Positions 32,449 to 40,413 of a stretch of DNA of 64,000 nt are shown here, piece after piece. The DNA is taken from NCBI RefSeq assembly GCF_029952525.1, contig NZ_JASAOF010000001.1, positions 674,505 to 738,504 on the forward strand, in the 5' to 3' direction. The notes under the pieces are model-generated. The model did not search any database, was not told where the DNA came from, and saw only the letters and a program-made list of their open reading frames with translations. The DNA comes from Saccharopolyspora ipomoeae. Its GTDB lineage: Bacteria; Actinomycetota; Actinomycetes; Mycobacteriales; Pseudonocardiaceae. Every line of letters starts with the position of its first letter. Positions within the stretch are counted from its first letter, which is position 1. A program made the position numbers and the translations under genes.

Positions 32449-32491
32449 GGATTGCTCCCGTAAGCAGGGGTCCGGATTACGGGAGCAATCC
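32449..32491. terminator. GGATTACGGGAG-family hairpin after the binding-protein gene
   Basis: Perfect 15-bp arms GGATTGCTCCCGTAA (32449-32463) and its complement (32477-32491) around a 13-nt loop, 17 bp after the binding-protein stop. The core matches the 24-bp tandem repeats at 1605-1695, so a dispersed repeat appears to serve as terminator. Confidence 0.7.
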
Positions 32492-32671
32492 GCCCTCGCC
32501 CGCGTTCACGGACCGAACATCCCGCCCGGGAATCGTCAGGCCGATGCCGATCAGGAGCGCGGGCAGCACGACGTGACCCCAGCGCGACATCACGGGCCGG
32601 GTGGCGAAGTGCCGCCCCGCGGCGGGAGCAGCCCCGGGATGGCCCGGGATCGGACCGATAGCCTCGGGCGC

Positions 32672-33100
32672 ATGAGTGATGCGTGCGTGTTCTGCGGGAT
32701 CGTGGCCGGTGAGCTGCCGAGCGTGAAGGTGGCCGAGGACGAGACGACGTTGGCGTTCATGGACATCCACCCGGCCTCGGACGGGCATCTGCTGGTCACC
32801 CCGAAGCGGCACAGCCAGGACCTGTTCGACATCCCCGCCGACGACCTCACCGCCGTCACCCTCGCCGGTCAGCGCATCGCGAAGGTGGCGGCGGAGGAGT
32901 TCGGAGCCGACGGCGTCAACCTCCTCAACTGCTGCGGCTCAGCCGCCTGGCAGTCGGTCTTCCACTTCCACCTCCACGTCATCCCCCGTTACCGCGACAA
33001 GTCCCACGACACCCTCACCCTCCCCTGGAAGCCCCACGTCCCGGGCGACGCGAACCTCCTCACCGACCTCGGCAACCGCCTCTCCAACGCCCTCAACTAA
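32672..33100 (+). CDS. HIT-family nucleotide hydrolase/transferase
   Basis: A 142-residue HIT protein: CVFCGIVAGELPSVKV (N-terminal Cys pair typical of Hint/HIT proteins), AFMDIHPASDGHLLVTPKRH, and the histidine triad HFHLHVIPRY. The middle His is the nucleotidyl acceptor. It hydrolyses nucleoside phosphoramidates or dinucleoside polyphosphates. ATG 32672 is the start. It ends 8 bp before a palindromic element and converges on the secreted hydrolase. Confidence 0.92.
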   Translation: MSDACVFCGIVAGELPSVKVAEDETTLAFMDIHPASDGHLLVTPKRHSQDLFDIPADDLTAVTLAGQRIAKVAAEEFGADGVNLLNCCGSAAWQSVFHFHLHVIPRYRDKSHDTLTLPWKPHVPGDANLLTDLGNRLSNALN

Positions 33101-33108
33101 CCCCCGGT

Positions 33109-33153
33109 GTCGAAAACCCCGGTTTTCGCGCGATGAGAACCGGGGTTTTCGAC
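33109..33153. terminator. GAAAACC-family palindrome between convergent genes
   Basis: Arms of 19 bp at 33109-33127 (starting GTCGAAAACCCCGG) and 33135-33153 pair with one mismatch. It lies between the convergent HIT and hydrolase genes and is the best-preserved copy of this repeat family in the window. Confidence 0.75.
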
Positions 33154-33172
33154 GGGAGGACCCACGAACGGG

Positions 33173-34486
33173 TCACGGGGGCAGGAGGTCGGGGATGAGC
33201 CTGGTGAGGTCGGGCAGGGTGTCCGCGGCCGTGCTGGGGCGGGCGGTGCACGTGGCGCGGTAGGGGGCGGCGTTGGCGCCCGTGGTGCCGAGGGCTTGGT
33301 CGGCGAAGTGGGCGATGGTGTCCGAGGTCTGGTGGGAGTTGCGGTGCAGGGCGGTGTTGTGACCGGCGTCGGGGATGACGGCCGCGCGCAGGCAGGCGTG
33401 CGGGTGGAAACCGGGGGCCTCGTAGTCGGCGAGCGCTGAGCCCGCGCGTTCGAGCTCCTCGGGCGCGGCGTGGACGTCGGCGGTGGTGCGGCACGAGGAC
33501 CCGCCGGGGCCGCAGGCGAAGTCGTCGTGCCGGCCGTTGATGAGGAACGTCGGGATGCGGATCCCCTTGTGCGTTCCGTCGTACTCGCGGCTCAGGGCGA
33601 GGGGCTCGGTGGCGGTCATGGGGTTCTGCAACCGGTCATCGACGTCGAGCATCGCGGGATCCGTGCCGGGCTCGTGGAAGAAGGGCAGCTGCGGACGGGT
33701 TCCCTGGCGCGAGGCGAGATAGCCGGGATCGGCCTTCCAGGGCGCCGGCGGCAGCACGGGGTGCAGCGCTGCGGGCAGCATCGTGGACAGCAGGTTCACG
33801 CCCTGTTCGAGCCGGAACCTGTTGCTGTAGCCCGTTCCGATGACGAGATCGGCGTCGTTGTGGAGCGCGCTCTCCAACCAGACCACGGCCGTGCCGTAGG
33901 AGTGACCGACGAGACCGACTCGGGGGTACCGCGTTCCACCGACATCACCGCCGCGGAGCCGGGTGATGAGCTGGTGGACCGTCTCCGCCGCCGCGTCGGG
34001 GGTGATGAGCGCGCTCAGCGGGTGACCGCTGCGACCCGCGCCGACCCGGTCGATGTTGAGCGTCGCGTACCCGTGCTCGACCAGGCGGTTGACGGTCGAG
34101 TACCTACCGGGCTGGAACGGCGGGTCCCAGTACCAGGTCCCGTAGGTGAGCCCGTGCACGAGCAGCAGCACAGCGGGCGGCGCACCACCGGCCGCCGCGC
34201 GGGCCCGCGCGGCCTCGCTCATGCACAGCTCGGCGTGGATCGTGCTGGGCACCGACGGTTCCGGCAGCGCGGGCACGGTGCTCGCGGGCACGGTCACCGC
34301 CGGGAGCCGCACGGGCAGCTCACCGACGAAGGGGCAGGTCTTGCCGGACGACCGGGTCGGTGTGCCGAAGTCCCGCGCGTCCTCGACAGCGGGACCGGCA
34401 GCGGCCGACGGGACGATCGCCGGCACGGCCAGGACAGCGGTGATCATCGCGAGAGCGCGCCCCCACGACCTCCTGAACGCACGCAT
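33173..34486 (-). CDS. Secreted alpha/beta hydrolase
   Basis: A 437-residue exported protein. Signal peptide at residues 1-31 (ALAMITAVLAVPAIVPSAAA). The hydrolase core has LLLVHGLTYGTWYWDPPF, TLNIDRVGAGRSGHPLS and the nucleophile elbow GLVGHSYGTAVVW (Ser). LINGRHDDFACGPGGSSC carries the acid, and VIPDAGHNTALHRNS the His. There are paired cysteines in the lid region. It is likely an extracellular esterase or lipase; no substrate can be named. A 20-codon open frame precedes it on the same strand. Confidence 0.88.
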   Translation of the reverse strand: MRAFRRSWGRALAMITAVLAVPAIVPSAAAGPAVEDARDFGTPTRSSGKTCPFVGELPVRLPAVTVPASTVPALPEPSVPSTIHAELCMSEAARARAAAGGAPPAVLLLVHGLTYGTWYWDPPFQPGRYSTVNRLVEHGYATLNIDRVGAGRSGHPLSALITPDAAAETVHQLITRLRGGDVGGTRYPRVGLVGHSYGTAVVWLESALHNDADLVIGTGYSNRFRLEQGVNLLSTMLPAALHPVLPPAPWKADPGYLASRQGTRPQLPFFHEPGTDPAMLDVDDRLQNPMTATEPLALSREYDGTHKGIRIPTFLINGRHDDFACGPGGSSCRTTADVHAAPEELERAGSALADYEAPGFHPHACLRAAVIPDAGHNTALHRNSHQTSDTIAHFADQALGTTGANAAPYRATCTARPSTAADTLPDLTRLIPDLLPP

Positions 34487-34636
34487 GACTCCCCCGAGAA
34501 TTGAGCGTGACCGGGTGGGCGAACGACCGGATGAGGTCGTTCGCCCACGAGTGCTGGGAACGGGCCGCGGAAGTGCGGCGAGAACGGCAGGTCGCGGCGC
34601 CGGACCGCGTGTCAGCGCCTGGAGTTCAGCGCGCGG

Positions 34637-34699
34637 TCAGCGACGTATGAGGTCGGAGTTGTGGATGCGGAACCTCGTGCTCGCGCGCGTCGCGGCCAT
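34637..34699 (-). CDS. Possible 20-residue leader peptide upstream of the secreted hydrolase
   Basis: ATG 34699 follows closely a strong GGGAGGGG site and opens a 20-codon frame, basic and ending in LIRR (MAATRASTRFRIHNSD...). It lies 150 bp upstream of the hydrolase start on the same strand. It lacks the Cys typical of actinobacterial sulfur-attenuation leaders. No other gene is seen in the gap 34487-34818. Could be chance. Confidence 0.3.
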   Translation of the reverse strand: MAATRASTRFRIHNSDLIRR

Positions 34700-34818
34700 G
34701 ACCCCTCCCGCTCGTCATCCGGCGGAGTCCGCGTCGAGATCGGTTGAGCCTCTGCGGCTTCGCTGGTGAGCGACATTCTCATGTGGACTCGACCGCGCCG
34801 CCACTCGAAGATCGCGAG

Positions 34819-35736
34819 TCAGAAGATGGACCACCCGGTGAGGGTGGTGAAGTGGTCGAGCGCAGCGACCCCGGCGACGGAGTTGCCCCGGGCGTCGAGC
34901 CCCGGGCTCCACACGGCGATCGCGCATCGGCCCGGCACGATCGCGAGGATCCCGCCACCGACCCCGCTCTTGCCGGGAATGCCGACCCGGTAGGCGAATT
35001 CGCCTGCGGCGTCGTAGGTGCCGCAGGTCAGCATGATCGCGTTGATCCGCTTGGCCTGCCTTCGGGTGAGCAGCTCGGAGCCGTCCCGGCGGACGCCGTG
35101 CGCGGCGAGGAACCGCCCGGCCAGGGCAAGATCGCGGCAGCTCATCCCGATCGAGCACTGCCGCACGTACTGGTCGAGCACGGTGGGGACCGGATTGCGC
35201 ACGTTGCCGTAGGAGGCCATGAAGTGGGTCAGCGCGAGGTTGCGGTCCCCGTGCGCGACCTCGGACTCTGCCACCTCCTCGTCGACGCGCAGGCCCGGGT
35301 TGCCGCTCTCGGCGCGCAGGAACGCCAGCAGCTCCTCACCGGCATCGCCCACCCGGGAGATCAGCTCGTCGGTGACGGTCAGCGCACCGGCGTTGATGAA
35401 CGGGTTCCGCGGAATCCCCCGTTCGTGTTCGAGCTGGATGAGAGAGTTGAACGCGTTGCCCGACGGTTCCCGCCCGACCCGGTTCCACAACGTCCCGTCA
35501 CCGCGGGACAGCACGAGCGCGAGGGTGAACACCTTCGAGATGCTCTGCATCGAGAACGGCGTCTCCCAGTCACCGGCCCCGCGCACGCGCCCTTCGAGAT
35601 CGGCGACGGCGATGCCGAAGCGGGCGGGGTCGACCCGCGCCAGCGCGGGGATGTAGTCCGCGACCACCCCGGAGCCGCGCAGCGGCGCGACCTCCTCGAC
35701 GACACGCCCGAGCACCTGGTTCCACTCCACGAGCAA
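34819..35736 (-). CDS. glsA: Glutaminase
   Basis: A 305-residue serine-dependent glutaminase with the complete family pattern: GKVADYIPAL-like start (GSGVVADYIPALARVDP), SMQSISKVFTLALVLS (SxxK catalytic Ser-Lys), EPSGNAFNSLIQLEHERGIP, RNPFINAGALTVTDEL, and GIPGKSGVGGGILAIVPGR near the C-terminus. It hydrolyses L-glutamine to glutamate and ammonia in the cytoplasm. Only TTG 35736 and GTG 35730 are available as starts. No C-terminal STAS domain is present. The SDR gene is divergent. Confidence 0.95.
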   Translation of the reverse strand: MLVEWNQVLGRVVEEVAPLRGSGVVADYIPALARVDPARFGIAVADLEGRVRGAGDWETPFSMQSISKVFTLALVLSRGDGTLWNRVGREPSGNAFNSLIQLEHERGIPRNPFINAGALTVTDELISRVGDAGEELLAFLRAESGNPGLRVDEEVAESEVAHGDRNLALTHFMASYGNVRNPVPTVLDQYVRQCSIGMSCRDLALAGRFLAAHGVRRDGSELLTRRQAKRINAIMLTCGTYDAAGEFAYRVGIPGKSGVGGGILAIVPGRCAIAVWSPGLDARGNSVAGVAALDHFTTLTGWSIF

Positions 35737-35795
35737 CGATCATCGCACCACCGAGGTCCACAGGGGACCGCGGCGTGCACCGAAGGAGGACGACG

Positions 35796-36584
35796 ATGAG
35801 CCTGCGGGGACGCACCGCGCTGATCACCGGGGTCAGCAGGGTCGACGGGATCGGCGCCGCGGTCGCGCGCCGGCTGGCCGCGATGGGCGCCGACCTGGTG
35901 CTCCACCACCACCGCCCGCACGACACCGACCAGCCGTGGGGCGCCGACGACCTCGACCGGGTGCTGGACTCGATCCGCCCCCACCTGACCGGAGGCGCGA
36001 CCTTGACCGATCTACCGGGCGACCTCGCGGCTCCCGGCGCACCCGAAGCCCTCGTCCGCGAGGCCGGGCCGCTCGACGTGCTGGTCTGCAACCACGCCCG
36101 CTCCGGCGGCGACGGCACCCTGGCCGACATCACGCTCGACGAGCTCGACGGGCACTGGGCGACCGACGCCCGCTCGGTCCTGCTGCTCACCAAGGCGTTC
36201 GCCGCTCAGCACGAACCCGCTCGCCCCGGGGGCAGGGTCATCTGGATGACCTCCGGGCAGCAGCAGGGGCCCATGCCCGGCGAGGTCGCCTACGGCGCGG
36301 CCAAGGCCGCCCTGGCCGGCATCACCCCGACGGTCGCCGACGAGCTCGCCGACCAGGGCATCGTCCTGAACACCGTCAACCCGGGCCCGGTCAACACCGG
36401 TTTCCTCAGCCCGGGCATGGGCATCGACGACGCGACCCTCGACTCCCTGCGAGAACGCTTCCCCGGCAAGCGATTCGGCACCCCGGACGACCCGGCCCGC
36501 CTGATCGCCTGGCTGGTCTCCGACGACGGCGAATGGGTCGTCGGCCAAGTCCTCAACACCGAAGGAGGCTTCCGCCGCGGGTAG
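35796..36584 (+). CDS. SDR-family oxidoreductase
   Basis: A 262-residue short-chain dehydrogenase. The cofactor site is TALITGVSRVDGIGAAVARR, a slightly extended TGxxxxxGIG, followed by VLVCNHARSGG (NNAG equivalent changed to CNHA), WMTSGQQQGPMPGEVAYGAA with the catalytic Ser/Tyr, and Lys in AYGAAKAAL. It is similar to SDRs annotated as 3-ketoacyl-ACP reductase-like. ATG 35796 has an excellent GAAGGAGG site. It is divergent from glutaminase by about 60 bp. Substrate unknown. Confidence 0.9.
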   Translation: MSLRGRTALITGVSRVDGIGAAVARRLAAMGADLVLHHHRPHDTDQPWGADDLDRVLDSIRPHLTGGATLTDLPGDLAAPGAPEALVREAGPLDVLVCNHARSGGDGTLADITLDELDGHWATDARSVLLLTKAFAAQHEPARPGGRVIWMTSGQQQGPMPGEVAYGAAKAALAGITPTVADELADQGIVLNTVNPGPVNTGFLSPGMGIDDATLDSLRERFPGKRFGTPDDPARLIAWLVSDDGEWVVGQVLNTEGGFRRG

Positions 36585-36638
36585 ACGTCGACGTCCGGCC
36601 CGTGAGCGGGTCAACGGGCCGGACGGAGGCGTGCGCGG

Positions 36639-37271
36639 TCAGGGTGCGCAGGTGCCCGGGTCGAGGTTGAGCAGCGGGTCGTCCGCGGGCACGTCCGAGA
36701 ACGGCGCCCTGGTCCACTCGCTGATCGAGTTGCCGGTCTGGATCAGCCACGACGTGGTTCCGTCGTAGGTCTCGGACTCGAAGTCGTACTGCGCGCTGAC
36801 GATGCGCAGCATCGGCCCCTTGCCCGATTCCTCGCACTGGTAGCCGGAGCGGGCGCTGATCCCGCCGCCCTCGTAGAAGGTGAACGGTTCGCCGCCGCTG
36901 TCGACGGCCACCACGCCGATCGCCGGGTCGTACTTGAACAGCTGGAAGTGCTGCGTGTTCGCCCCCGTCACCGTGGTCACGGCGACCTCGGCGGCACCGT
37001 CCCGGTTCACGTCGGTCACCCGCGGCGGCTGCGGCGCCTGCAGCTGAGCGGGCGCGGTCGTCTCCACCGGCCCCTGCGGCAGGTCGAACGTGATCGACTG
37101 CGTCGACTCGTCCAGCAACCGCACCGTCACGGCGTTGGCGGTGCCGTCACCGTCCACGTCGGCGTAGACGGTCTGCGGCTCCCCCTGAGCGGAGGCCACC
37201 GGCCCCGCGACCGCAGCCCCGGCACCCGCCAGCGCCACGACCCCGAGCAACACCTTCCCCTTGCGAATCAT
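36639..37271 (-). CDS. Secreted protein with FG-GAP-like calcium loops, unknown function
   Basis: A 210-residue protein with a Sec signal (GKVLLGVVALAGAGAAVAGP, cleavage near ASA). The mature part has two short Asp-rich loops, YADVDGDGTANAVTVRL and VTDVNRDGAAEVAVTTV, of the kind found in FG-GAP/VCBS repeats, and two cysteines (YQCEESG and DPGTCAP) that could form a disulfide. I do not recognise a family. ATG 37271 follows GGGGGGAC. It is convergent with the SDR gene and divergent from the stress protein. Confidence 0.75.
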   Translation of the reverse strand: MIRKGKVLLGVVALAGAGAAVAGPVASAQGEPQTVYADVDGDGTANAVTVRLLDESTQSITFDLPQGPVETTAPAQLQAPQPPRVTDVNRDGAAEVAVTTVTGANTQHFQLFKYDPAIGVVAVDSGGEPFTFYEGGGISARSGYQCEESGKGPMLRIVSAQYDFESETYDGTTSWLIQTGNSISEWTRAPFSDVPADDPLLNLDPGTCAP

Positions 37272-37541
37272 GAGTCCCCCCAGATCGATTCGAACCACCA
37301 GTCCCGGCCCGGCTTCACGCGGGCCTGCCCACAAGACGTCCGGGACCCGCCCCGCGTTGCCCACCCGACCGAAAGTGGGAGCGGACCCGGCCCGGGTCAG
37401 GGCGGGCCCCCTCGTCCGCGGGTACGCGTGCGTGGTGCGGCGCGTCCGGGGAGGGGTGGTGCTGGTCGGCCCGGAGGAACGAGTGGAGTTTGCCGGTCCG
37501 TTTCGCCGGGTACGCAAGAGCCCGGACCAGGGGGAACGAGG

Positions 37542-38414
37542 ATGTCTGACCTGAGCAATGCGATCGTCGTGGGTGTCGACGGGTCCGATCAGGCGCTCAG
37601 CGCGGTGACCTGGGCGGCGAAGGTGGCTTCGGCCCGCGGCCTGCCGCTGCACCTGATCTCGTCGACCGAGCCCTACTTCCGCGGTCCCTACGGCGCGGCC
37701 GCCGCGGTGGCGCCCGAGGCGTTCAGCGAGATCGACGAACTGGCCCGCACCCGACTGCGCATCGCCGCCAAGCGCGCGGCCGGGGCCGACGCGGCCCTGG
37801 AGGTGACCACCGAGTTCGTGCAGCAGCAGCCGATCCCGCTGCTGCTGCGCCTCGCGGAGAGCGCCCGGATGCTCGCGCTCGGCACGTCCGGGCGCGGCGG
37901 ATTCACGGGCATGCTGCTCGGCTCGACGGCCGCCTCCGTCGCCGCCCACGCGGCCTGCCCGGTGGCGGTGGTGCGCCCGCCGAAGTCCCCGGACGGCCCG
38001 GTCGTGGTGGGAGTGGACGGCAGCGCGAACAGCACCGACGCGCTCGCCGCCGCCTTCGCCGAGGCCTCGTGGCGCCGGGTGGCGCTCGTGGCCGTGCACG
38101 CCTCCCGCGACTACGAGCCCTCGATCCGCGAGGTCGGCCTCGGTCGCACCGAACCGGACCCGCAGGAGCCCGAGCTCGTCCTGGCCGCGAGCCTCGCGGG
38201 CCTCCAGGAGCAGCACCCCGACGTGCCGGTCGAACGCGACACCGCCAACAGCAGGCCCCGGGACGCGCTGCTGGACTGGAGCGCTCGCGCCCAGCTCGTC
38301 GTGGTCGGCAGTCGAGGGCGAGGAGGTTTCCTCGGCATGCTCCTCGGCTCGACCAGCCAAGCCCTCCTCCAGCACGCGCACTCCCCGGTCCTCGTCGTCC
38401 ACCCCACCCGCTGA
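37542..38414 (+). CDS. Universal stress protein, tandem UspA domains
   Basis: A 290-residue protein of two Usp domains. Domain 1 starts AIVVGVDGSDQALSAVTWA and ends with LGTSGRGGFTGMLLGSTAAS; domain 2 starts VVVGVDGSANSTDALAAAF and ends with VVGSRGRGGFLGMLLGSTSQ. Both have the ATP-binding GxxGxGGxxxxLLGS pattern, so ATP binding is expected. Such tandem Usp proteins respond to hypoxia, stationary phase or oxidative stress in actinomycetes. ATG 37542 is used. No DosR-type site was recognised upstream. Confidence 0.92.
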   Translation: MSDLSNAIVVGVDGSDQALSAVTWAAKVASARGLPLHLISSTEPYFRGPYGAAAAVAPEAFSEIDELARTRLRIAAKRAAGADAALEVTTEFVQQQPIPLLLRLAESARMLALGTSGRGGFTGMLLGSTAASVAAHAACPVAVVRPPKSPDGPVVVGVDGSANSTDALAAAFAEASWRRVALVAVHASRDYEPSIREVGLGRTEPDPQEPELVLAASLAGLQEQHPDVPVERDTANSRPRDALLDWSARAQLVVVGSRGRGGFLGMLLGSTSQALLQHAHSPVLVVHPTR

Positions 38415-38424
38415 ACGGGCCCGA

Positions 38425-39582
38425 TCACCCGGCCGCCAGCACGGCGGAGAGGCCGTCGCGGAGGTCGTCGACGAAGTACCCCGGTACCTCCAGCGACGGG
38501 AAATGGCCCCCGGACGTCGGTTCGTTCCACCGGACGATCCGGCGGTACCGCTGCTCCGCCCAAGGACGCGGGCACTTCTCGGTGTCGCGGGGGTAGATCG
38601 TGATCGCCGCCGGGACGTCGACCCGCAGGTCGGGGTCGAGCGAGTTGTGGCTCTCGTAGTAGATGCGGGCCGCCGACGCGCCGGACCGCGTCAACCAGTA
38701 GAGCGTGACGTCGTCCAGGACCCGGTCCCTGGAGATCGTCTCGAACGGGCTGCCCTCGGTGTCCGACCACTCGGCGAACTTGTCGAGAAGCCAGGCCAGC
38801 AGCCCGACCGGCGAGTCGACGAGCGAGTACCCGATGGTCTGCGGCCGCGTGGCCTGCTGCTTGGCGTAGGCCGCGCGGCGGTGCCAGAAGTCGTGGGTCT
38901 CCTCCGCCCACCTGCGCTCGGTCGCGGTCAGCCCGTCCGTCGTCGAATCGGGCGTGCCCGCCGCGAAGGTCGAGTGGATGCCGAGCACGTGCTCGGGGAA
39001 CCTGCCGCCGAGCACGGTCGTGATGTTGCCGCCCCAGTCGCCGCCGTGCGCCAGGAACCGGTCGTGGCCGAGCCTGCCCATCAGCTCCACCCACGCGGCC
39101 GCGATCTTCTCGGTCCCCCACCCGGTGGTGGTCGGCTTGTCGCTGTGGCCGAAGCCCGGCAGCGACGGGGCCACGACGTGGAACGCCGGCGCAGCCGGGT
39201 CGTCCGGGTCCGCCAGTTCGTCGATCACGTCGACGAACTCGGCGACGCTGCCCGGCCACCCGTGAGTCACCAGCAGTGGAACGGCATCGGGTCGCGGGGA
39301 CCGGCGGTGCAGGAAGTGGATTCCCAGGCCGTCGACCGTCGTGCGGAACTGTCCGATCCGATCGAGGCGCTGCTCGAACGACCGCCAGTCGTACCCGGTG
39401 CGCCAGTGGTCGATGACGTCGACGAGGTCGGCGAGCGGAACGCCCTGCGCCCACCGGTCCTCGCCGCGGACGGTTTCGGCCTCCGGTAACCGCGCGGCGG
39501 CGAGCCGCGAGCGCAGATCGTCGAGATCGGCATCGGTCGCGCGGGCCTCGAACACCTGAACATCGCTGGGCTGACGGGACAT
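38425..39582 (-). CDS. Epoxide hydrolase family protein (EHN domain)
   Basis: A 385-residue hydrolase with an N-terminal EHN region (DDLRSRLAAARLPEAE ... GYDWRSFEQRLDRIGQF) and an alpha/beta core: LLVTHGWPGSVAEFVDVID (HGWP oxyanion), FLAHGGDWGGNITTVLGGRF (Asp nucleophile), and a late acid/His pair near GHFPSLEVPGYF. It converts epoxides to diols, like microsomal-type enzymes. Divergent from the CGNR regulator, with two AACCGGCTAAG boxes between them, so it is probably the regulator's target. Confidence 0.92.
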   Translation of the reverse strand: MSRQPSDVQVFEARATDADLDDLRSRLAAARLPEAETVRGEDRWAQGVPLADLVDVIDHWRTGYDWRSFEQRLDRIGQFRTTVDGLGIHFLHRRSPRPDAVPLLVTHGWPGSVAEFVDVIDELADPDDPAAPAFHVVAPSLPGFGHSDKPTTTGWGTEKIAAAWVELMGRLGHDRFLAHGGDWGGNITTVLGGRFPEHVLGIHSTFAAGTPDSTTDGLTATERRWAEETHDFWHRRAAYAKQQATRPQTIGYSLVDSPVGLLAWLLDKFAEWSDTEGSPFETISRDRVLDDVTLYWLTRSGASAARIYYESHNSLDPDLRVDVPAAITIYPRDTEKCPRPWAEQRYRRIVRWNEPTSGGHFPSLEVPGYFVDDLRDGLSAVLAAG

Positions 39583-39602
39583 GAGAGCCTCCTGGCCATC
39601 GA

Positions 39603-39663
39603 AGAACCGGCTAAGACGGTTCTAGCATCCGCCGCGGCGACCAGCAACCGGCTAAGCTGGTTC
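39603..39663. promoter_or_regulatory. Two operator-like palindromes between epoxide hydrolase and CGNR genes
   Basis: AACCGGCTAAG occurs at 39605-39615 and 39646-39656; each begins a palindrome closed by GGTT (AACCGGCTAAGCTGGTT in the second). The second box abuts the CGNR start codon and the first lies 21 bp upstream of the hydrolase start. Confidence 0.65.
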
Positions 39664-39664
39664 C

Positions 39665-40237
39665 ATGCCCGCTGAGTTCCCCGACTTCCGCCTCGGCACC
39701 GAGCTGGCGACCAGCTTCACGGCGACCCTGACCGAGCGCTCCGGTGACCCGGTGGAGCGCGTCCCGACCCCGCAGCGACTCCTCGACTGGCTGGCGCTGC
39801 ACGACCTCGCCGCGAACTCCTGCTCCGCCGCGCAGCTCGACCGCGCCCGAGAGCTGCGGGAAGCGATCCACGCCGCCGCGACGGCGGCCGCGACCGGAGG
39901 CCCTCTCCCCGCACCCGCCCTCCAGGTGATCAACGACAGCAGCGCTCAGGGACGGGCTGCGGCCGTCCTGACAACTGGGGGCGAAAGGCGTTGGCAGCTG
40001 GGATCTTCGTCCGTCGAGGACGCACTCAGCGTGATCGCCGCCGACGCGGTCGAGATCATCGCGGGCGAGCGGGCCGGGAGGCTCGCCCTGTGCGCCTCGC
40101 CGACCTGCCGAGCCGCCTTCTTCGACACCAGCCAGAGCCGCAGCCGCAAGTGGTGCGACATGAACACGTGCGGGAACCGCCAGAAGAAGGCGCGCTTCAA
40201 CGCCAACCGCCGCAAGAGCACCCGCACGACGAAGTGA
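39665..40237 (+). CDS. CGNR zinc-finger regulator (ABATE domain)
   Basis: A 190-residue protein: an N-terminal ABATE-type domain (FRLGTELATSFTATLTER, LLDWLALHDLAANS) thought to bind a ligand, and a C-terminal CGNR zinc finger with Cys in LALCASPTCRAAFFDTSQ and KWCDMNTCGNRQKKARFN. These are DNA-binding regulators common in actinomycetes. ATG 39665 immediately follows an operator-like palindrome, indicating autoregulation, and the divergent epoxide hydrolase is the likely target. Confidence 0.92.
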   Translation: MPAEFPDFRLGTELATSFTATLTERSGDPVERVPTPQRLLDWLALHDLAANSCSAAQLDRARELREAIHAAATAAATGGPLPAPALQVINDSSAQGRAAAVLTTGGERRWQLGSSSVEDALSVIAADAVEIIAGERAGRLALCASPTCRAAFFDTSQSRSRKWCDMNTCGNRQKKARFNANRRKSTRTTK

Positions 40238-40283
40238 CCCGGCGGCACAGCGGCCAGGCCCGGCTCCGAGGCGTCCTCCGAGC

Positions 40284-40353
40284 GGACAGTTTTAGCCATA
40301 ATTGACCGGACATTTCGGACATTGATCATGGGTGATTATGGCTAAAACTGTCC
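40284..40353. repeat. MITE-like element, GGACAGTTTTAGCC inverted repeat (copy 2)
   Basis: Perfect 19-bp arms GGACAGTTTTAGCCATAAT (40284-40302) and its complement (40335-40353) around a 32-bp core containing CCGGACATTTCGGACATT and GATCATGGGTGA. The core matches, in the opposite orientation, the element at 13787-13866. It lies between two convergent genes. Confidence 0.75.
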
Positions 40354-40413
40354 ACTGCCAACCACCATTGTCACGGTGCTCGGGCAGGCGAACCCGCCCC
40401 GCACCGTCACCGG

